Of a DNA stretch of 64,000 nucleotides, positions 8,184-16,939 are shown piece by piece. This DNA comes from Thalassobius sp965218685. GTDB lineage: Bacteria > Pseudomonadota > Alphaproteobacteria > Rhodobacterales > Rhodobacteraceae. The position numbers and the translations under genes were made by a program. The stretch spans positions 2,790,001 through 2,854,000 of the forward strand of contig NZ_OZ244657.1 in assembly GCF_965218685.1 (NCBI RefSeq), in the 5' to 3' direction. Position 1 is the stretch's first letter. Each line of letters begins with the position of its first letter. A model generated the notes under the pieces. That model worked only from the letters and a program-made list of their open reading frames with translations. It was not told the origin of the DNA and ran no database searches.

Positions 8184-9360
8184 CCGAGCCGTCCTCGAAC
8201 ACGGGCAGGCCCAGCATCCGGCGTTTTTCCACGCCGCTTAGAAAATCCGCATCGGCGACGCGGCGCCACTGTGCCTCGCGCTCAATGGCCAGCGCCGGAA
8301 CCTGATCTAGGTCAGGGCGCAGCTCCAGTCGCTCGTTGACATAGCCCGACAGCCAATCGGCCATGCGCGCCGTCACCTTCTGCAACAGGGGCAGCACCGT
8401 CAGGCGATAGAACGCCCGGTTGGCCTCTTGGTAATTGGAATAGGTCGCGTCCCCCGGCAGGCCCAGCATCATCGGCGGCACCCCAAAGGCCAAGGCGATC
8501 TCGCGCGCTGCGCTTTCCTTGGTTTTCTGGAATTCCATATCCGAGGGGCTAAAGCCCATGGGCTTCCAATCCAAACCGCCCTCCAGCAACATGGGCCGCC
8601 CCGCATTCCGAGCCCCCTGGTGATAGCTTTCCATCTCGGTCACCAGGCGATCATACTGGTCCGGCGCAAGGCTGCCCTGCCCGTCCGCGCCCTTGTACAC
8701 GATCGCCCCCGAGGGCCGCGCCGCATTGTCCAAAAGCGCCTTGGACCAGCGTGAGGCCGAGTTATGTACATCCAACGCCTGCGCTGCGGCCTGCATGGGC
8801 GAGAACCCGTAATGGTCATCCTGCGGGTGGAAATTTCGGATATGGCAAATAGGAGGCGTCACTCCGGTCACATCAAACCGGTGCTTACGGCCGTTGACGC
8901 TATAGTCATACGCCACCGGCCAACCATCCGCACCGGGCACCAGCGCCATCCGGTCCGAGCGCAGCACGTGCAGCTCGCACGGGGCGCCATCCTCACCACC
9001 TACGGCCTCGACATAGCCGTTGCCGGTCAGCAGCAGCTGGGCAATCAGCGCCTCGAACAGCTCCCCCCGGCCCTGAGCCGGATTGGGGCGCTGCACCAGA
9101 TCCATCACCGGATGCACGTCATAACGCTGGCGCCGGTCTTGCAGGATCAGAGGCAGTGACGCGGCTGCCTCACTGATCATTTTCACGCAGCGAAAGCCCA
9201 CCGGGTTGCCGGCAAACCCCGTACGGGTCAACGACACAGTGTCCCGCGGGCTCCAGGCGACGCGGCCTGCGCCCTGAAACGCCACCACCGGGCCCGTTGC
9301 GCTGGCCTTGGTTTCGGGCACCTGTTGGGCCTCACCGCGTTTGAAGAAGTCCATAATCAT
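8173..9360 (-). CDS. GTA gp3, portal protein (HK97 family)
   Basis: The 395-residue protein forms the dodecameric ring through which DNA is packed. Family landmarks are the N-terminal SLTRTGFAGNPVGFRCVKMISEA region, LLLTGNGYVEA, a PSGAIVYKG strand, and AREIALAFGVPPMMLGLPGDATYSNYQEANRAFYR near the C-terminus, split here only for description. Length is usual for the HK97 portal family. A 94-base gap separates it from the terminase gene. Confidence 0.96.
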   Translation of the reverse strand: MIMDFFKRGEAQQVPETKASATGPVVAFQGAGRVAWSPRDTVSLTRTGFAGNPVGFRCVKMISEAAASLPLILQDRRQRYDVHPVMDLVQRPNPAQGRGELFEALIAQLLLTGNGYVEAVGGEDGAPCELHVLRSDRMALVPGADGWPVAYDYSVNGRKHRFDVTGVTPPICHIRNFHPQDDHYGFSPMQAAAQALDVHNSASRWSKALLDNAARPSGAIVYKGADGQGSLAPDQYDRLVTEMESYHQGARNAGRPMLLEGGLDWKPMGFSPSDMEFQKTKESAAREIALAFGVPPMMLGLPGDATYSNYQEANRAFYRLTVLPLLQKVTARMADWLSGYVNERLELRPDLDQVPALAIEREAQWRRVADADFLSGVEKRRMLGLPVFEDGSDEG

Positions 9361-9454
9361 TCGGTCCTTGCTCCTTGTTCCTCTGGGATGCCTGACTGCC
9401 GCACCCGTCGGCTGTTGAAGGCAAACCTGAGGTTAAAAGTTTAAGAAAGGTGAA

Positions 9455-10864
9455 CTAGAGCGAACGCAGCTGCGGGCGGCCGTCCCGACGTTGGTCCAGC
9501 ACCAGTTCATGCAGCGCCCAGACCAGCGCATCGACCCTGTCCGGGCTGCCTTTGTTTTCATAACCACGCAGGGTCATGGCACACATCTGGTCCTCAAGCT
9601 CTGCCAACCCGCGCGCATGATGCACCCGCCCCTGCTCGTACAAGGCAGCCACGGGTTCGGCGCGCGCGACTTTGCCCTTGCTGGCGTGGACCTTGCGCAA
9701 GGGCACATTGGGGGCCACCTGGCGGATCACCGCTTCGACAAGATCGCCCCCCTGATTGACTTCGGCCACCAGCTTGTCTGCGCCCCAATCCACCATCGCG
9801 TCCACGGCGGCCTTGGCCCAGATCGTCGGCCCCACACCCTGAACCGAGGCATCGGCAATCACATAGACCTTCCAATCCTGTGGGGCACCGCTCATTCGAA
9901 CCCCCGCTACGATGATCCCGCATTCGTCCGAGCCTGAATGCCCGGTCACTGGTGGATCTACGGCCACAACGATGCGATCCAGATCGGGCACCTCTTCCAC
10001 CCGCTTTGCCTCCAGCATGGCGGCGGTCCACAGCGCGCCCTCGGCCTCTTCGACCAGAACGCCCTCCAACTCTTGCCGCCCCAGCCGTGTGCCGGCATAG
10101 CGTTCCTGCACCTCGGTCAGGAAACTGTCGGCCAGATTGGCCCGGTTCGCTTCGGTCGGGGCGTGCGTCACCACGGTCGAGCTTTGCTTCAACACCTGTT
10201 TCAGCACCGGTACATTTCGCGGCGTGGTCGTCACGCACACACGCGGCGCATCCCCCAGCCGCAGCCCGAACTGCAGCATGTCCCAGGTGTCCTGCGCCTT
10301 GGGCCACTTTGCCAGCTCGTCCACCCAGGCCGCATCGAACTGAGGCCCCCTGAGCGCCTCGGGGTCATAGGCCGAGAAAACCTGCGCCGTGGCGCCATTT
10401 GGCCATGTCAGCATCCGCCGCCCAGCGTTCCAAACCGGCATTCGATCCGGCGGGCTGCAGGCCAGAATACCGCTTTCACCGAACACCATCACTTCGCGCG
10501 CCTGATCCATGGTCTCGCCGATGATCGCCACCCGCTGCGCGCGGCCCGGATCCAACGGCATCGCCCCTTCGACCATGTCGCGTACCCATTCGGCGCCAGC
10601 GCGGGTCTTGCCCGCCCCGCGCCCGCCCAGGATCACCCAGCTGCGCCAGTCCCCTTCAGGCGGTCGCTGATGCTCCATTGCCCAGAACTCGAACAAATAA
10701 GGGAGAGCCATCAGCTCTCCCTCACTCAGGTTATCCAGGAATTCGTTTTGAACCTCGACAGGTTCGCAGGCGATCCAGCCGGCACCGGATACTCTGTCGG
10801 GCCTCGTCAAAGTCGATTGCGTATCCTTGGGTAATTCCGGCCTGTTTTTGCTGTCGTTTGGCAA
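9455..10864 (-). CDS. GTA gp2, large terminase subunit
   Basis: The protein is the DNA-packaging motor and headful nuclease of the GTA. A Walker A motif GGRGAGKT lies at residues 80-87, with an FDAAWVDELAKWP acidic motif after it and nuclease-domain acids in IVVAVDPPVTG and the C-terminal DRVDALVWALHEL. The start is uncertain. The longest reading begins with TTG at 10864 (469 residues) and has a GGAG seven bases upstream, but it overlaps gp1 by 134 bases. The ATG at 10711 has a GGAG five bases upstream, but it would cut into residues that look conserved (WIACEPVEVQNEFL). Confidence 0.95.
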   Translation of the reverse strand: MPNDSKNRPELPKDTQSTLTRPDRVSGAGWIACEPVEVQNEFLDNLSEGELMALPYLFEFWAMEHQRPPEGDWRSWVILGGRGAGKTRAGAEWVRDMVEGAMPLDPGRAQRVAIIGETMDQAREVMVFGESGILACSPPDRMPVWNAGRRMLTWPNGATAQVFSAYDPEALRGPQFDAAWVDELAKWPKAQDTWDMLQFGLRLGDAPRVCVTTTPRNVPVLKQVLKQSSTVVTHAPTEANRANLADSFLTEVQERYAGTRLGRQELEGVLVEEAEGALWTAAMLEAKRVEEVPDLDRIVVAVDPPVTGHSGSDECGIIVAGVRMSGAPQDWKVYVIADASVQGVGPTIWAKAAVDAMVDWGADKLVAEVNQGGDLVEAVIRQVAPNVPLRKVHASKGKVARAEPVAALYEQGRVHHARGLAELEDQMCAMTLRGYENKGSPDRVDALVWALHELVLDQRRDGRPQLRSL

Positions 10865-11072
10865 ATTCCATCTCCAGATCTATGGCGGTCCGCAACCACT
10901 GGCGGATCTCCTGTATGGTCCTCTGAGCGTCCTTGACGGCCGCAATTTCTCCATCCCTCAGCCGTGACTGAAGGTCGGACATCTCTGCCCGCAACGCGCC
11001 CAGCTGGTCCCTGATATCTTCCAGGCTTTCGCCCAGCGGAAAGGCGCTTTCGTCTGTTGTGATCAATGTCAT
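10731..11072 (-). CDS. GTA gp1, small terminase subunit
   Basis: I start this 113-residue protein at the ATG at 11072 (MTLITTDESAFPLGE). It is helical and charged, with a predicted coiled coil around EDIRDQLGALRAEMSDLQSRL, followed by TIQEIRQWLRTAIDLEMEFAK. This matches gp1 of Rhodobacterales GTAs, the TerS component that brings DNA to the large terminase without strong sequence choice. It is the first gene of the cluster, and the GTA promoter should lie just upstream. The C-terminal 40 residues overlap the long version of gp2. Confidence 0.85.
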   Translation of the reverse strand: MTLITTDESAFPLGESLEDIRDQLGALRAEMSDLQSRLRDGEIAAVKDAQRTIQEIRQWLRTAIDLEMEFAKRQQKQAGITQGYAIDFDEARQSIRCRLDRLRTCRGSKRIPG

Positions 11073-11400
11073 CAGTGCTCGCTCAACCTCATGCGTTGAA
11101 GACACTCCGCACGAGAGAAACAGAAAAGCGGCCCCCGAGGTCACCCCCAAAGCCGCTTGCCCACTTCTTCTAGCATGCCATAAACACTACGCGGGACCGT
11201 TCGCCGAGTCAATCCGGAACAATCTGTAAACGCCCGTAATCATTACCTATTTCTTAATATTCAATTCACAGGCCACCGGAGGGGATGCAGAAAATTCCGT
11301 GCCTGACGCAATAATCAATTGCGTCAACCCCGCCTCCGCCTTAAGGGAAATCCACCGCCTCAAAGGCTCCGCGTGTTTTGCCCCCAACTGGATCCCGCCG
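11073..11400. promoter_or_regulatory. Divergent promoter region between GTA gp1 and the polyamine genes
   Basis: The stretch contains the AT-rich block 11235-11270 (taatcattacctatttcttaat), which should hold the promoters for the GTA operon on one strand and nspC on the other. On the plus strand a strong GGAGGGG at 278-284 past 11000 precedes a nine-codon reading frame (11285-11314, MQKIPCLTQ). In-frame codons upstream of the chosen nspC start reach back to a GTG at 11299. I found no confident -10/-35 pair or known operator. Confidence 0.4.
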
Positions 11401-12492
11401 ATGCTGCAGACCCCCTATTACCTGATCGACAAGGCTCGACTGCTGCCCAACCTGGAAAAGATCGCCCATCTGCGCGAGTCTTCCGGCGCCAAGGCACTGC
11501 TGGCGCTCAAGTGCTTTTCCACCTGGGGCGTGTTCGATTTCATGCGGGACTATATGGATGGCACAACCTCGTCCTCGCTCTACGAACTGCGCCTGGGTGC
11601 CGAGAAGTTCGGTAAGGAAACCCACGGCTATTCCGTCGGCTGGGCCGATCATGAGATTGACGAGGCGGCGCGCTACGCCGACAAACTGATCTTCAACTCG
11701 CTGGGCCAGCTGGACCGTTTCGGGGATCGCACCGACAAACAGACGGGCCTGCGTCTGAACCCGCGCTTTTCCACCAGCGGATTTGATCTGGCCGACCCAG
11801 CGCGCCCATTTTCACGCCTTGGCGAATGGGACATGGATCGGTTGGAGCAAGCCGCCACCCGCATCAACGGCGTGATGATCCACTATAATTGCGAGAATGA
11901 CGACTTCGACCTCTTCTCGGATCAACTGACCCGCATCGAAACAGAATTCGGCCCCTTCCTGAAACGCCTTGATTGGATCAGCCTTGGCGGAGGCATCCAT
12001 TTCACCGGCGAAGGCTACCCGCTGGATCGCCTGTCAGACCGGCTGAAAGCCTTCAGCGACACCCTCGGCGTTCAAGTCTATCTGGAACCCGGCGAGGCGA
12101 CGATTACCAACTCGACCACGCTGGAAACCACGGTTCTGGACATCATCGACAACGGCAAAAAAGTCGCCATTGTTGACAGCAGCATCGAGGCGCACATGCT
12201 GGACCTGCTGATCTATCGCGAAACCGCCAAGCTGCCGCAAACCGGCGCTCACGCCTATCAAATCGCGGGGAAAACCTGTCTGGCTGGCGACATCTTTGGC
12301 GAAGCGCGCTTTGACGCTCCGCTGCAAATCGGCGATCGTGTCACCATCGACGACGCCGCCGGGTATACCATGGTCAAGAAAAACTGGTTCAACGGCGTGG
12401 CCATGCCCGCCATTGCCATTCGCGAGCTGGACGGCACCATCACCGTGCAACGCCAGTTCGACTACTCTGATTTTGCCTCGGCCCTATCCTAG
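11401..12492 (+). CDS. nspC: Carboxynorspermidine/carboxyspermidine decarboxylase
   Basis: This 363-residue PLP enzyme has the alanine-racemase-like fold and removes CO2 from carboxyspermidine (or carboxynorspermidine) to give spermidine (or norspermidine). Landmarks are ALKCFSTWGVFDFM with the PLP lysine, DGTTSSSLYELRLG, IHYNCEND, LGGGIHFTGEGYPL, EPGEATI and AGDIFGEA. I start it at ATG 11401 because MLQTPYYLID aligns with the usual family N-terminus. A GTG at 11299 would add 34 residues with no family counterpart. The dehydrogenase gene follows 36 bases later, and the pair forms the putrescine-plus-aspartate-semialdehyde route used by many alphaproteobacteria. Confidence 0.93.
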   Translation: MLQTPYYLIDKARLLPNLEKIAHLRESSGAKALLALKCFSTWGVFDFMRDYMDGTTSSSLYELRLGAEKFGKETHGYSVGWADHEIDEAARYADKLIFNSLGQLDRFGDRTDKQTGLRLNPRFSTSGFDLADPARPFSRLGEWDMDRLEQAATRINGVMIHYNCENDDFDLFSDQLTRIETEFGPFLKRLDWISLGGGIHFTGEGYPLDRLSDRLKAFSDTLGVQVYLEPGEATITNSTTLETTVLDIIDNGKKVAIVDSSIEAHMLDLLIYRETAKLPQTGAHAYQIAGKTCLAGDIFGEARFDAPLQIGDRVTIDDAAGYTMVKKNWFNGVAMPAIAIRELDGTITVQRQFDYSDFASALS

Positions 12493-12528
12493 GGCCATCC
12501 ATCCAAGAACCAAAGGGGGTTCCCTCAG

Positions 12529-13773
12529 TTGAAAAAGAACGTTCTCATCATCGGCGCCGGTGGCGTCGCTCAGGTCGTGGCGCATAAATGCGCGCAAAAC
12601 AACGATGTGCTGGGAGATATCCACATCGCCAGCCGGACGCTTGCCAAATGCGAAGCGATCCTTGAGTCCGTCCGTGAAAAGGACGCAATGAAGGTCGAGG
12701 GCGTTCTGGCCGCGCATCAGGTCAACGCCATGGACACACCCGCCGTGGCCGCTCTGATCCGGGACACCGGCGCGCAGATCGTGATCAACGTCGGCTCGGC
12801 CTTCGTGAACATGTACGTGCTGGATGCCTGTATCGAAACCGGCGCTGCCTATATCGACACAGCCATCCACGAAGAGCCTGACAAGATCTGCGAAACCCCG
12901 CCCTGGTACGCCAACTATGAATGGAAGAAACGCGATCTGTGCGCCGAAAAAGGCGTTACCGCCATTCTGGGCGCAGGCTTTGATCCGGGCATGGTGAACG
13001 CCTATGCGCGCTTTGCCATCGACATGATGGACGAGGTTAAATCCATAGACATCGTCGACATCAACGCGGGCGATCATGGCAAATACTTCGCCACGAATTT
13101 CGACCCCGAGATCAACTTCCGCGAATTCACCGGCACCGTGTACAGCTGGCAGGAAGGCGCCTGGCAGGAAAACAAGATGTTCGAGGTTGGCAAGCTCTGG
13201 GATCTGCCCGTCGTCGGCCCAAGCCAGGCCTATATGTCCGGCCATGACGAGGTGCACAGCCTGGCCGTAAACTATCCCCATGCCGATGTGCGGTTCTGGA
13301 TGGGCTTTGGCGATCACTACATCAACGTCTTCACCGTGCTGAAATCGCTGGGCCTGCTGTCCGAACAGCCCGTCACCACCGCCGAGGGCCAAGAGGTCAT
13401 CCCGCTGAAAGTGGTCAAGGCCGTGCTGCCCGATCCTGCCTCGCTGGCGCCCGGCTATACCGGCAAGACCTGCATTGGCGATCTGGTCAAAGGCACCAAG
13501 GATGGCGAAGACTTCGAGGTTTTCGTCTACAACGTGGCGGACCACAAAGACGCCTATAACGAGGTCGGCAGCCAAGGTATTTCCTACACCGCCGGTGTGC
13601 CACCCGTTGCTGCGGCCATGCTGGTGGCCACGGGCGAATGGGACGCCAAGACCATGAAGAACGTCGAAGAACTGGACCCCAAGCCCTTCTTCACCATTCT
13701 GGACCGGATCGGCCTGCCGACGCGCGTTCAGATCGGTGGACTGGGCGGCGAAGACAAAGCCTGGAACGCGTAA
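12529..13773 (+). CDS. lys1: Carboxynorspermidine/carboxyspermidine dehydrogenase (saccharopine dehydrogenase family)
   Basis: This 414-residue NAD(P)-dependent enzyme condenses a diamine with aspartate semialdehyde ahead of NspC. The N-terminal Rossmann motif VLIIGAGGVAQVVAHKCAQ and internal landmarks DTAIHEEP, ILGAGFDPGMVNAYARF and YTAGVPPVAAAMLVATGEW are typical. The start codon is TTG at 12529, chosen because MKKNVLIIGAGG is the expected family N-terminus and an AGGGGG lies about ten bases upstream. It ends before a strong terminator. The lysine-biosynthesis-style symbol is traditional, and the operon points to polyamine synthesis. Confidence 0.93.
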   Translation: MKKNVLIIGAGGVAQVVAHKCAQNNDVLGDIHIASRTLAKCEAILESVREKDAMKVEGVLAAHQVNAMDTPAVAALIRDTGAQIVINVGSAFVNMYVLDACIETGAAYIDTAIHEEPDKICETPPWYANYEWKKRDLCAEKGVTAILGAGFDPGMVNAYARFAIDMMDEVKSIDIVDINAGDHGKYFATNFDPEINFREFTGTVYSWQEGAWQENKMFEVGKLWDLPVVGPSQAYMSGHDEVHSLAVNYPHADVRFWMGFGDHYINVFTVLKSLGLLSEQPVTTAEGQEVIPLKVVKAVLPDPASLAPGYTGKTCIGDLVKGTKDGEDFEVFVYNVADHKDAYNEVGSQGISYTAGVPPVAAAMLVATGEWDAKTMKNVEELDPKPFFTILDRIGLPTRVQIGGLGGEDKAWNA

Positions 13774-13792
13774 AGCGTATTGTCCACAAACG

Positions 13793-13823
13793 AAAGGCCC
13801 GGGCATGATGTCCCGGGCCTTTT
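13793..13823. terminator. Bidirectional terminator
   Basis: A perfect 11-base stem (AAAGGCCCGGG and CCCGGGCCTTT) with an eight-base loop sits between the convergent polyamine operon and the DUF1992 gene. It has T runs on the plus strand and A runs before it, so it can serve both directions. Confidence 0.9.
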
Positions 13824-13842
13824 GATTTGCACGCTTCAGTGC

Positions 13843-14169
13843 CTATCCGTGTTTCATGTATTTACGCCGAGCTTCCGACTCGATCGCCCGGCGCATCTCG
13901 ATCTGGCCAAGCTCGGCCATCAGGACCCGGCGCAATTCGGCACTTTCCGCGGCAGCAATCTGTTCGCGCAGCGCGTCAGCAGCCTTTTTAAGCTCCATTT
14001 CGCGCGGCAAAACTCCAGCGTCCGCCATCATGCGAAAACCAGCGGCTTCGGCAGCATCGCCCTCCAAGGAACCCAGCTTGAGTGGCTTTCCCTCGCCCTT
14101 CAGCCCTTCCAGCTGCCCTTTGGACTTGGCCTTCTGAATCTGCCATTCGGCAAGCTTGTCAAAACGCAT
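13843..14169 (-). CDS. DUF1992 (DnaJC28-like) domain protein
   Basis: This 108-residue protein carries the DUF1992 domain. It begins MRFDKLAEWQIQKAKSKGQLEGLKGEGKPL, in which the repeated small-Lys-Gly pattern and the EGKPL motif are diagnostic, and it ends in an Arg-rich helix (IEMRRAIESEARRKYM). It corresponds to the domain found after the J domain in DNAJC28, but no J domain is present here. The function is unknown. It is transcribed convergently with the polyamine genes and apart from mltG. Confidence 0.85.
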   Translation of the reverse strand: MRFDKLAEWQIQKAKSKGQLEGLKGEGKPLKLGSLEGDAAEAAGFRMMADAGVLPREMELKKAADALREQIAAAESAELRRVLMAELGQIEMRRAIESEARRKYMKHG

Positions 14170-14293
14170 GGTCAGACCCCTTTCAACAGCAGTCTAGCGC
14201 CGGGTATCACCGAACGATAGGGCGAAAATTGATAACTTTCATACACCCAGTAGGTAGCGCCCTTCGGCCGCCCAAACCAATGCGACGTATCGA

Positions 14294-15448
14294 CTACTGA
14301 GCGGCACGCTCGCGTTCGATCTGACGCCATTTGGCAACATTGCGGTTATGCTCGTCCAGTGTTTCCGCAAAGGCGTGTCCGCCCGACCCATCCGCAACGA
14401 AGAACACATAGTTCGTGTCCGCCGGGTTCAATGCAGCCTGAATGCTGGCTAAACCAGGGTTGGCGATGGGGGTCGGCGGCAACCCGTCGATCACATAGGT
14501 GTTCCAAGGGGTTTCCCGGCGCAACTCGCTCTGACGCAGGCCACGGCCCAGAACGCCCTGCCCATTGGTGATGCCATATATCACGGTGGGATCGGTCTGC
14601 AGGCGCATCCCACGGTTCAGTCGGTTGACGAAAACGCTCGCCACCGTGCGGCGTTCATCAGCAATGCCGGTTTCCTTTTCGATGATCGAAGCCAGAATCA
14701 GCGCCTCTTCGGGGCTATCCAAGGGCAAACCATCAGCCCGGTTCTGCCATGCGTCCTGCAGGATGATGTCCTGAGCCTCGCTCATACGCGCCAGAACCGA
14801 AGCACGGGTGTCACCGGCACGCAATTCGTAACTGTCAGGGGACAAGGTGCCCTCGGCAGGCAGTTCAGCCACGTCACCCTCAAGCAGGTCGATCCCTTTC
14901 AGGGCTTCGACAATCTGCCAGCTGGTCACGCCTTCGGCCAGCGCAATGCGATAGCGCGTATCCGACTGGCCGCGCACCTGAGTGTATTTTTCAGGCGTTT
15001 CGCCCTGCGCCGGGTCGAACTCGGCCTTTTCGACATAGCGGTTGGTGTTCGGGTCCAGCTCGCGGACAACCACGGCCATACGGGTCACACCAACGCGGTA
15101 AACGACCTCGACACCGCAAGTGGACGCACCGCCACGGGTGACGATGTCGGCGATTTCCTCCATCGAGGCCCCTTTGGGCACAAGGAAACTGCCAGCCTTC
15201 AGCTTGCTGGCCTTGTCAGTGTAATCTACGCCAAGGCGCATGATCACGCCGTTGCTGATCGCGCCGTCCTTTTCCAGACGTTCGCTGACTTTCTTGAAGT
15301 TCGAGCCAACCTCGACCCGCAGGCAGATCGCCTCGGTCAGCGGACCCGCGCTTTGATATTCGCGTTTGCCCCAAAGGATAAGGCCGCCCACAAGGAACAG
15401 CGCCACGATCAGGACCGTCAGCGCGTTAGACGCGATGGCTCGCCACAT
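14294..15448 (-). CDS. mltG: Endolytic murein transglycosylase MltG
   Basis: The 384-residue inner-membrane enzyme cuts nascent peptidoglycan strands and so ends glycan synthesis. It has one N-terminal membrane helix (residues about 8-27), a LysM-like region, and the YceG catalytic domain with the catalytic glutamate E257 in ILASIIEKET. Other landmarks are VFVNRLNRGMRLQTDPTVIYG and NTYVIDGLPPTPIANPG. It follows fabF by four bases, the common acpP-fabF-mltG arrangement of alphaproteobacteria. Confidence 0.96.
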   Translation of the reverse strand: MWRAIASNALTVLIVALFLVGGLILWGKREYQSAGPLTEAICLRVEVGSNFKKVSERLEKDGAISNGVIMRLGVDYTDKASKLKAGSFLVPKGASMEEIADIVTRGGASTCGVEVVYRVGVTRMAVVVRELDPNTNRYVEKAEFDPAQGETPEKYTQVRGQSDTRYRIALAEGVTSWQIVEALKGIDLLEGDVAELPAEGTLSPDSYELRAGDTRASVLARMSEAQDIILQDAWQNRADGLPLDSPEEALILASIIEKETGIADERRTVASVFVNRLNRGMRLQTDPTVIYGITNGQGVLGRGLRQSELRRETPWNTYVIDGLPPTPIANPGLASIQAALNPADTNYVFFVADGSGGHAFAETLDEHNRNVAKWRQIERERAAQ

Positions 15449-15452
15449 AAGA

Positions 15453-16712
15453 TTAGCTCACTTTACCGAACACAACGCTGGCATTGGTGCCACCAAAGCC
15501 AAAGCTGTTGGAAAGGGCAATGTTGATCTCGCGCTCGCGCTTGACGTTCGGTGCCAGGTCGATGGGCGTCTCAACGGCCGGGTTTTCCAGGTTGATGGTC
15601 GGCGGCGCCACTTGATCACGGATCGCCAGGATCGAGAAGATCGCCTCGATCGCGCCGGCAGCGCCCAGCAGGTGCCCGGTTGACGATTTGGTCGAGGACA
15701 TGGTGACCTTGCCAGCCGCATCGCCCATCAGACGTTCAACTGCGCCCAGCTCGATCACGTCCGCCATGGTCGAAGTGCCATGGGCGTTGATATAGTCAAC
15801 TTGATCGGGGGTCACACCGGCCCGCGCCAGCGCAGCCTTCATCGAGCGGAACCCGCCATCGCCATCTTCGGACGGGGCCGTGATGTGATAGGCATCGCCC
15901 GACAGGCCATAGCCCAGAACCTCGCCATAGATCTTGGCACCGCGTGCCACGGCATGTTCGTATTCTTCCAGAACCACGATGCCCGCGCCCTCGCCCATCA
16001 CGAAACCGTCGCGGTCGATGTCATAGGGACGGCTGGCCGCCTTGGGATCGTCGGCGCGCTTGGTCGACAGGGCCTTACAGGCGTTGAAACCTGCAATACC
16101 CAGCGGGGTAATCGCGGCCTCGGCGCCACCGGCGACCATAACTTCGGCATCACCGAACTGGATCAGACGCGCTGCATCACCAATTGCATGTGCACCAGTC
16201 GAACAGGCCGTCACAACCGCATGGTTCGGGCCTTTGAAGCCGTATTTGATGCTGACCTGGCCGGACACCAGGTTGGTCAGCGCGCCCGGAATAAAGAACG
16301 GCGAAATCCGCCGCGGGCCGCGCTCTTTCAGGGTGATCGCAGCCTCTTCGATGGACTTCAGACCACCGATGCCCGAGCCGATCATCACGCCGGTCCGTTC
16401 CAGGCTTTCGGTGTCTTCCGGCATCCAGCCCGAATCCTCGACGGCCTGCGTTGCAGCAGCAATGCCGTACAGGATGAAATCGTCGACCTTACGGGCCTCT
16501 TTCGGCGCCATCCAGTCATCAGGGTTGAACGTGCCGTCAGTACCATCACCACGGGGCAGCTCGCACGCATATTGCGTGCCCATTTGTGACGCGTCGAAAC
16601 GTTCGATGGGGCCCGCGCCGGATTCTCCGGCCAGCAGGCGCTTCCAAGTTTCTTCCACACCGCAAGCCAGCGGAGTGACCAGTCCAAGCCCAGTAACGAC
16701 GACACGACGCAT
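15453..16712 (-). CDS. fabF: 3-oxoacyl-ACP synthase II
   Basis: This 419-residue condensing enzyme elongates acyl-ACP with malonyl-ACP. The full catalytic set is visible: C170 in TACSTGAHAIG, H311 in INAHGTSTM and H347 in STGHLLGAAG. The C-terminal SNSFGFGGTNASVVFG motif is the KAS signature. Length is normal. The gene lies between acpP and mltG on the same strand, but a terminator lies between acpP and fabF, so it probably also has its own promoter in the 16713-16882 gap. Confidence 0.98.
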   Translation of the reverse strand: MRRVVVTGLGLVTPLACGVEETWKRLLAGESGAGPIERFDASQMGTQYACELPRGDGTDGTFNPDDWMAPKEARKVDDFILYGIAAATQAVEDSGWMPEDTESLERTGVMIGSGIGGLKSIEEAAITLKERGPRRISPFFIPGALTNLVSGQVSIKYGFKGPNHAVVTACSTGAHAIGDAARLIQFGDAEVMVAGGAEAAITPLGIAGFNACKALSTKRADDPKAASRPYDIDRDGFVMGEGAGIVVLEEYEHAVARGAKIYGEVLGYGLSGDAYHITAPSEDGDGGFRSMKAALARAGVTPDQVDYINAHGTSTMADVIELGAVERLMGDAAGKVTMSSTKSSTGHLLGAAGAIEAIFSILAIRDQVAPPTINLENPAVETPIDLAPNVKREREINIALSNSFGFGGTNASVVFGKVS

Positions 16713-16882
16713 GATTATTGCCCTTCCTCAGCAGTCTTTATCCGCTCATACCCTGCAATCTACCCCAGGGGCAAGAGCATGAGGCCCCTTCACCGTCATG
16801 TTGCCGGTTGCTGCGCCCCTGTCGGCACGTTCGCGCCAGTCAGACCCAAGTTGAAATCTGCACCCACCGCCAACGGCCAAAG

Positions 16883-16909
16883 AAAAACGGCGCCCTGTAA
16901 GAGCGCCGC
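16883..16909 (-). terminator. Terminator downstream of acpP
   Basis: Read on the minus strand, a GCGGCGC stem pairs with GGCGCCG across a short loop and is followed by a run of T. It lies 30 bases after the acpP stop and may let the abundant acpP message end before fabF. Confidence 0.8.
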
Positions 16910-16939
16910 TTCAAATTCAATCCAGAAAGGATCGTAAGA

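Noticed and set aside
1..11072. Active or remnant prophage
   Set aside because: Order and proteins match the Rhodobacterales gene transfer agent, and there is no integrase, repressor, replication or lysis gene in the cluster. A GTA is the simpler reading.
12484..13806. A 440-residue minus-strand reading frame opposite lys1
   Set aside because: It has no family motifs and lies fully opposite a clear dehydrogenase. It is a high-GC shadow.
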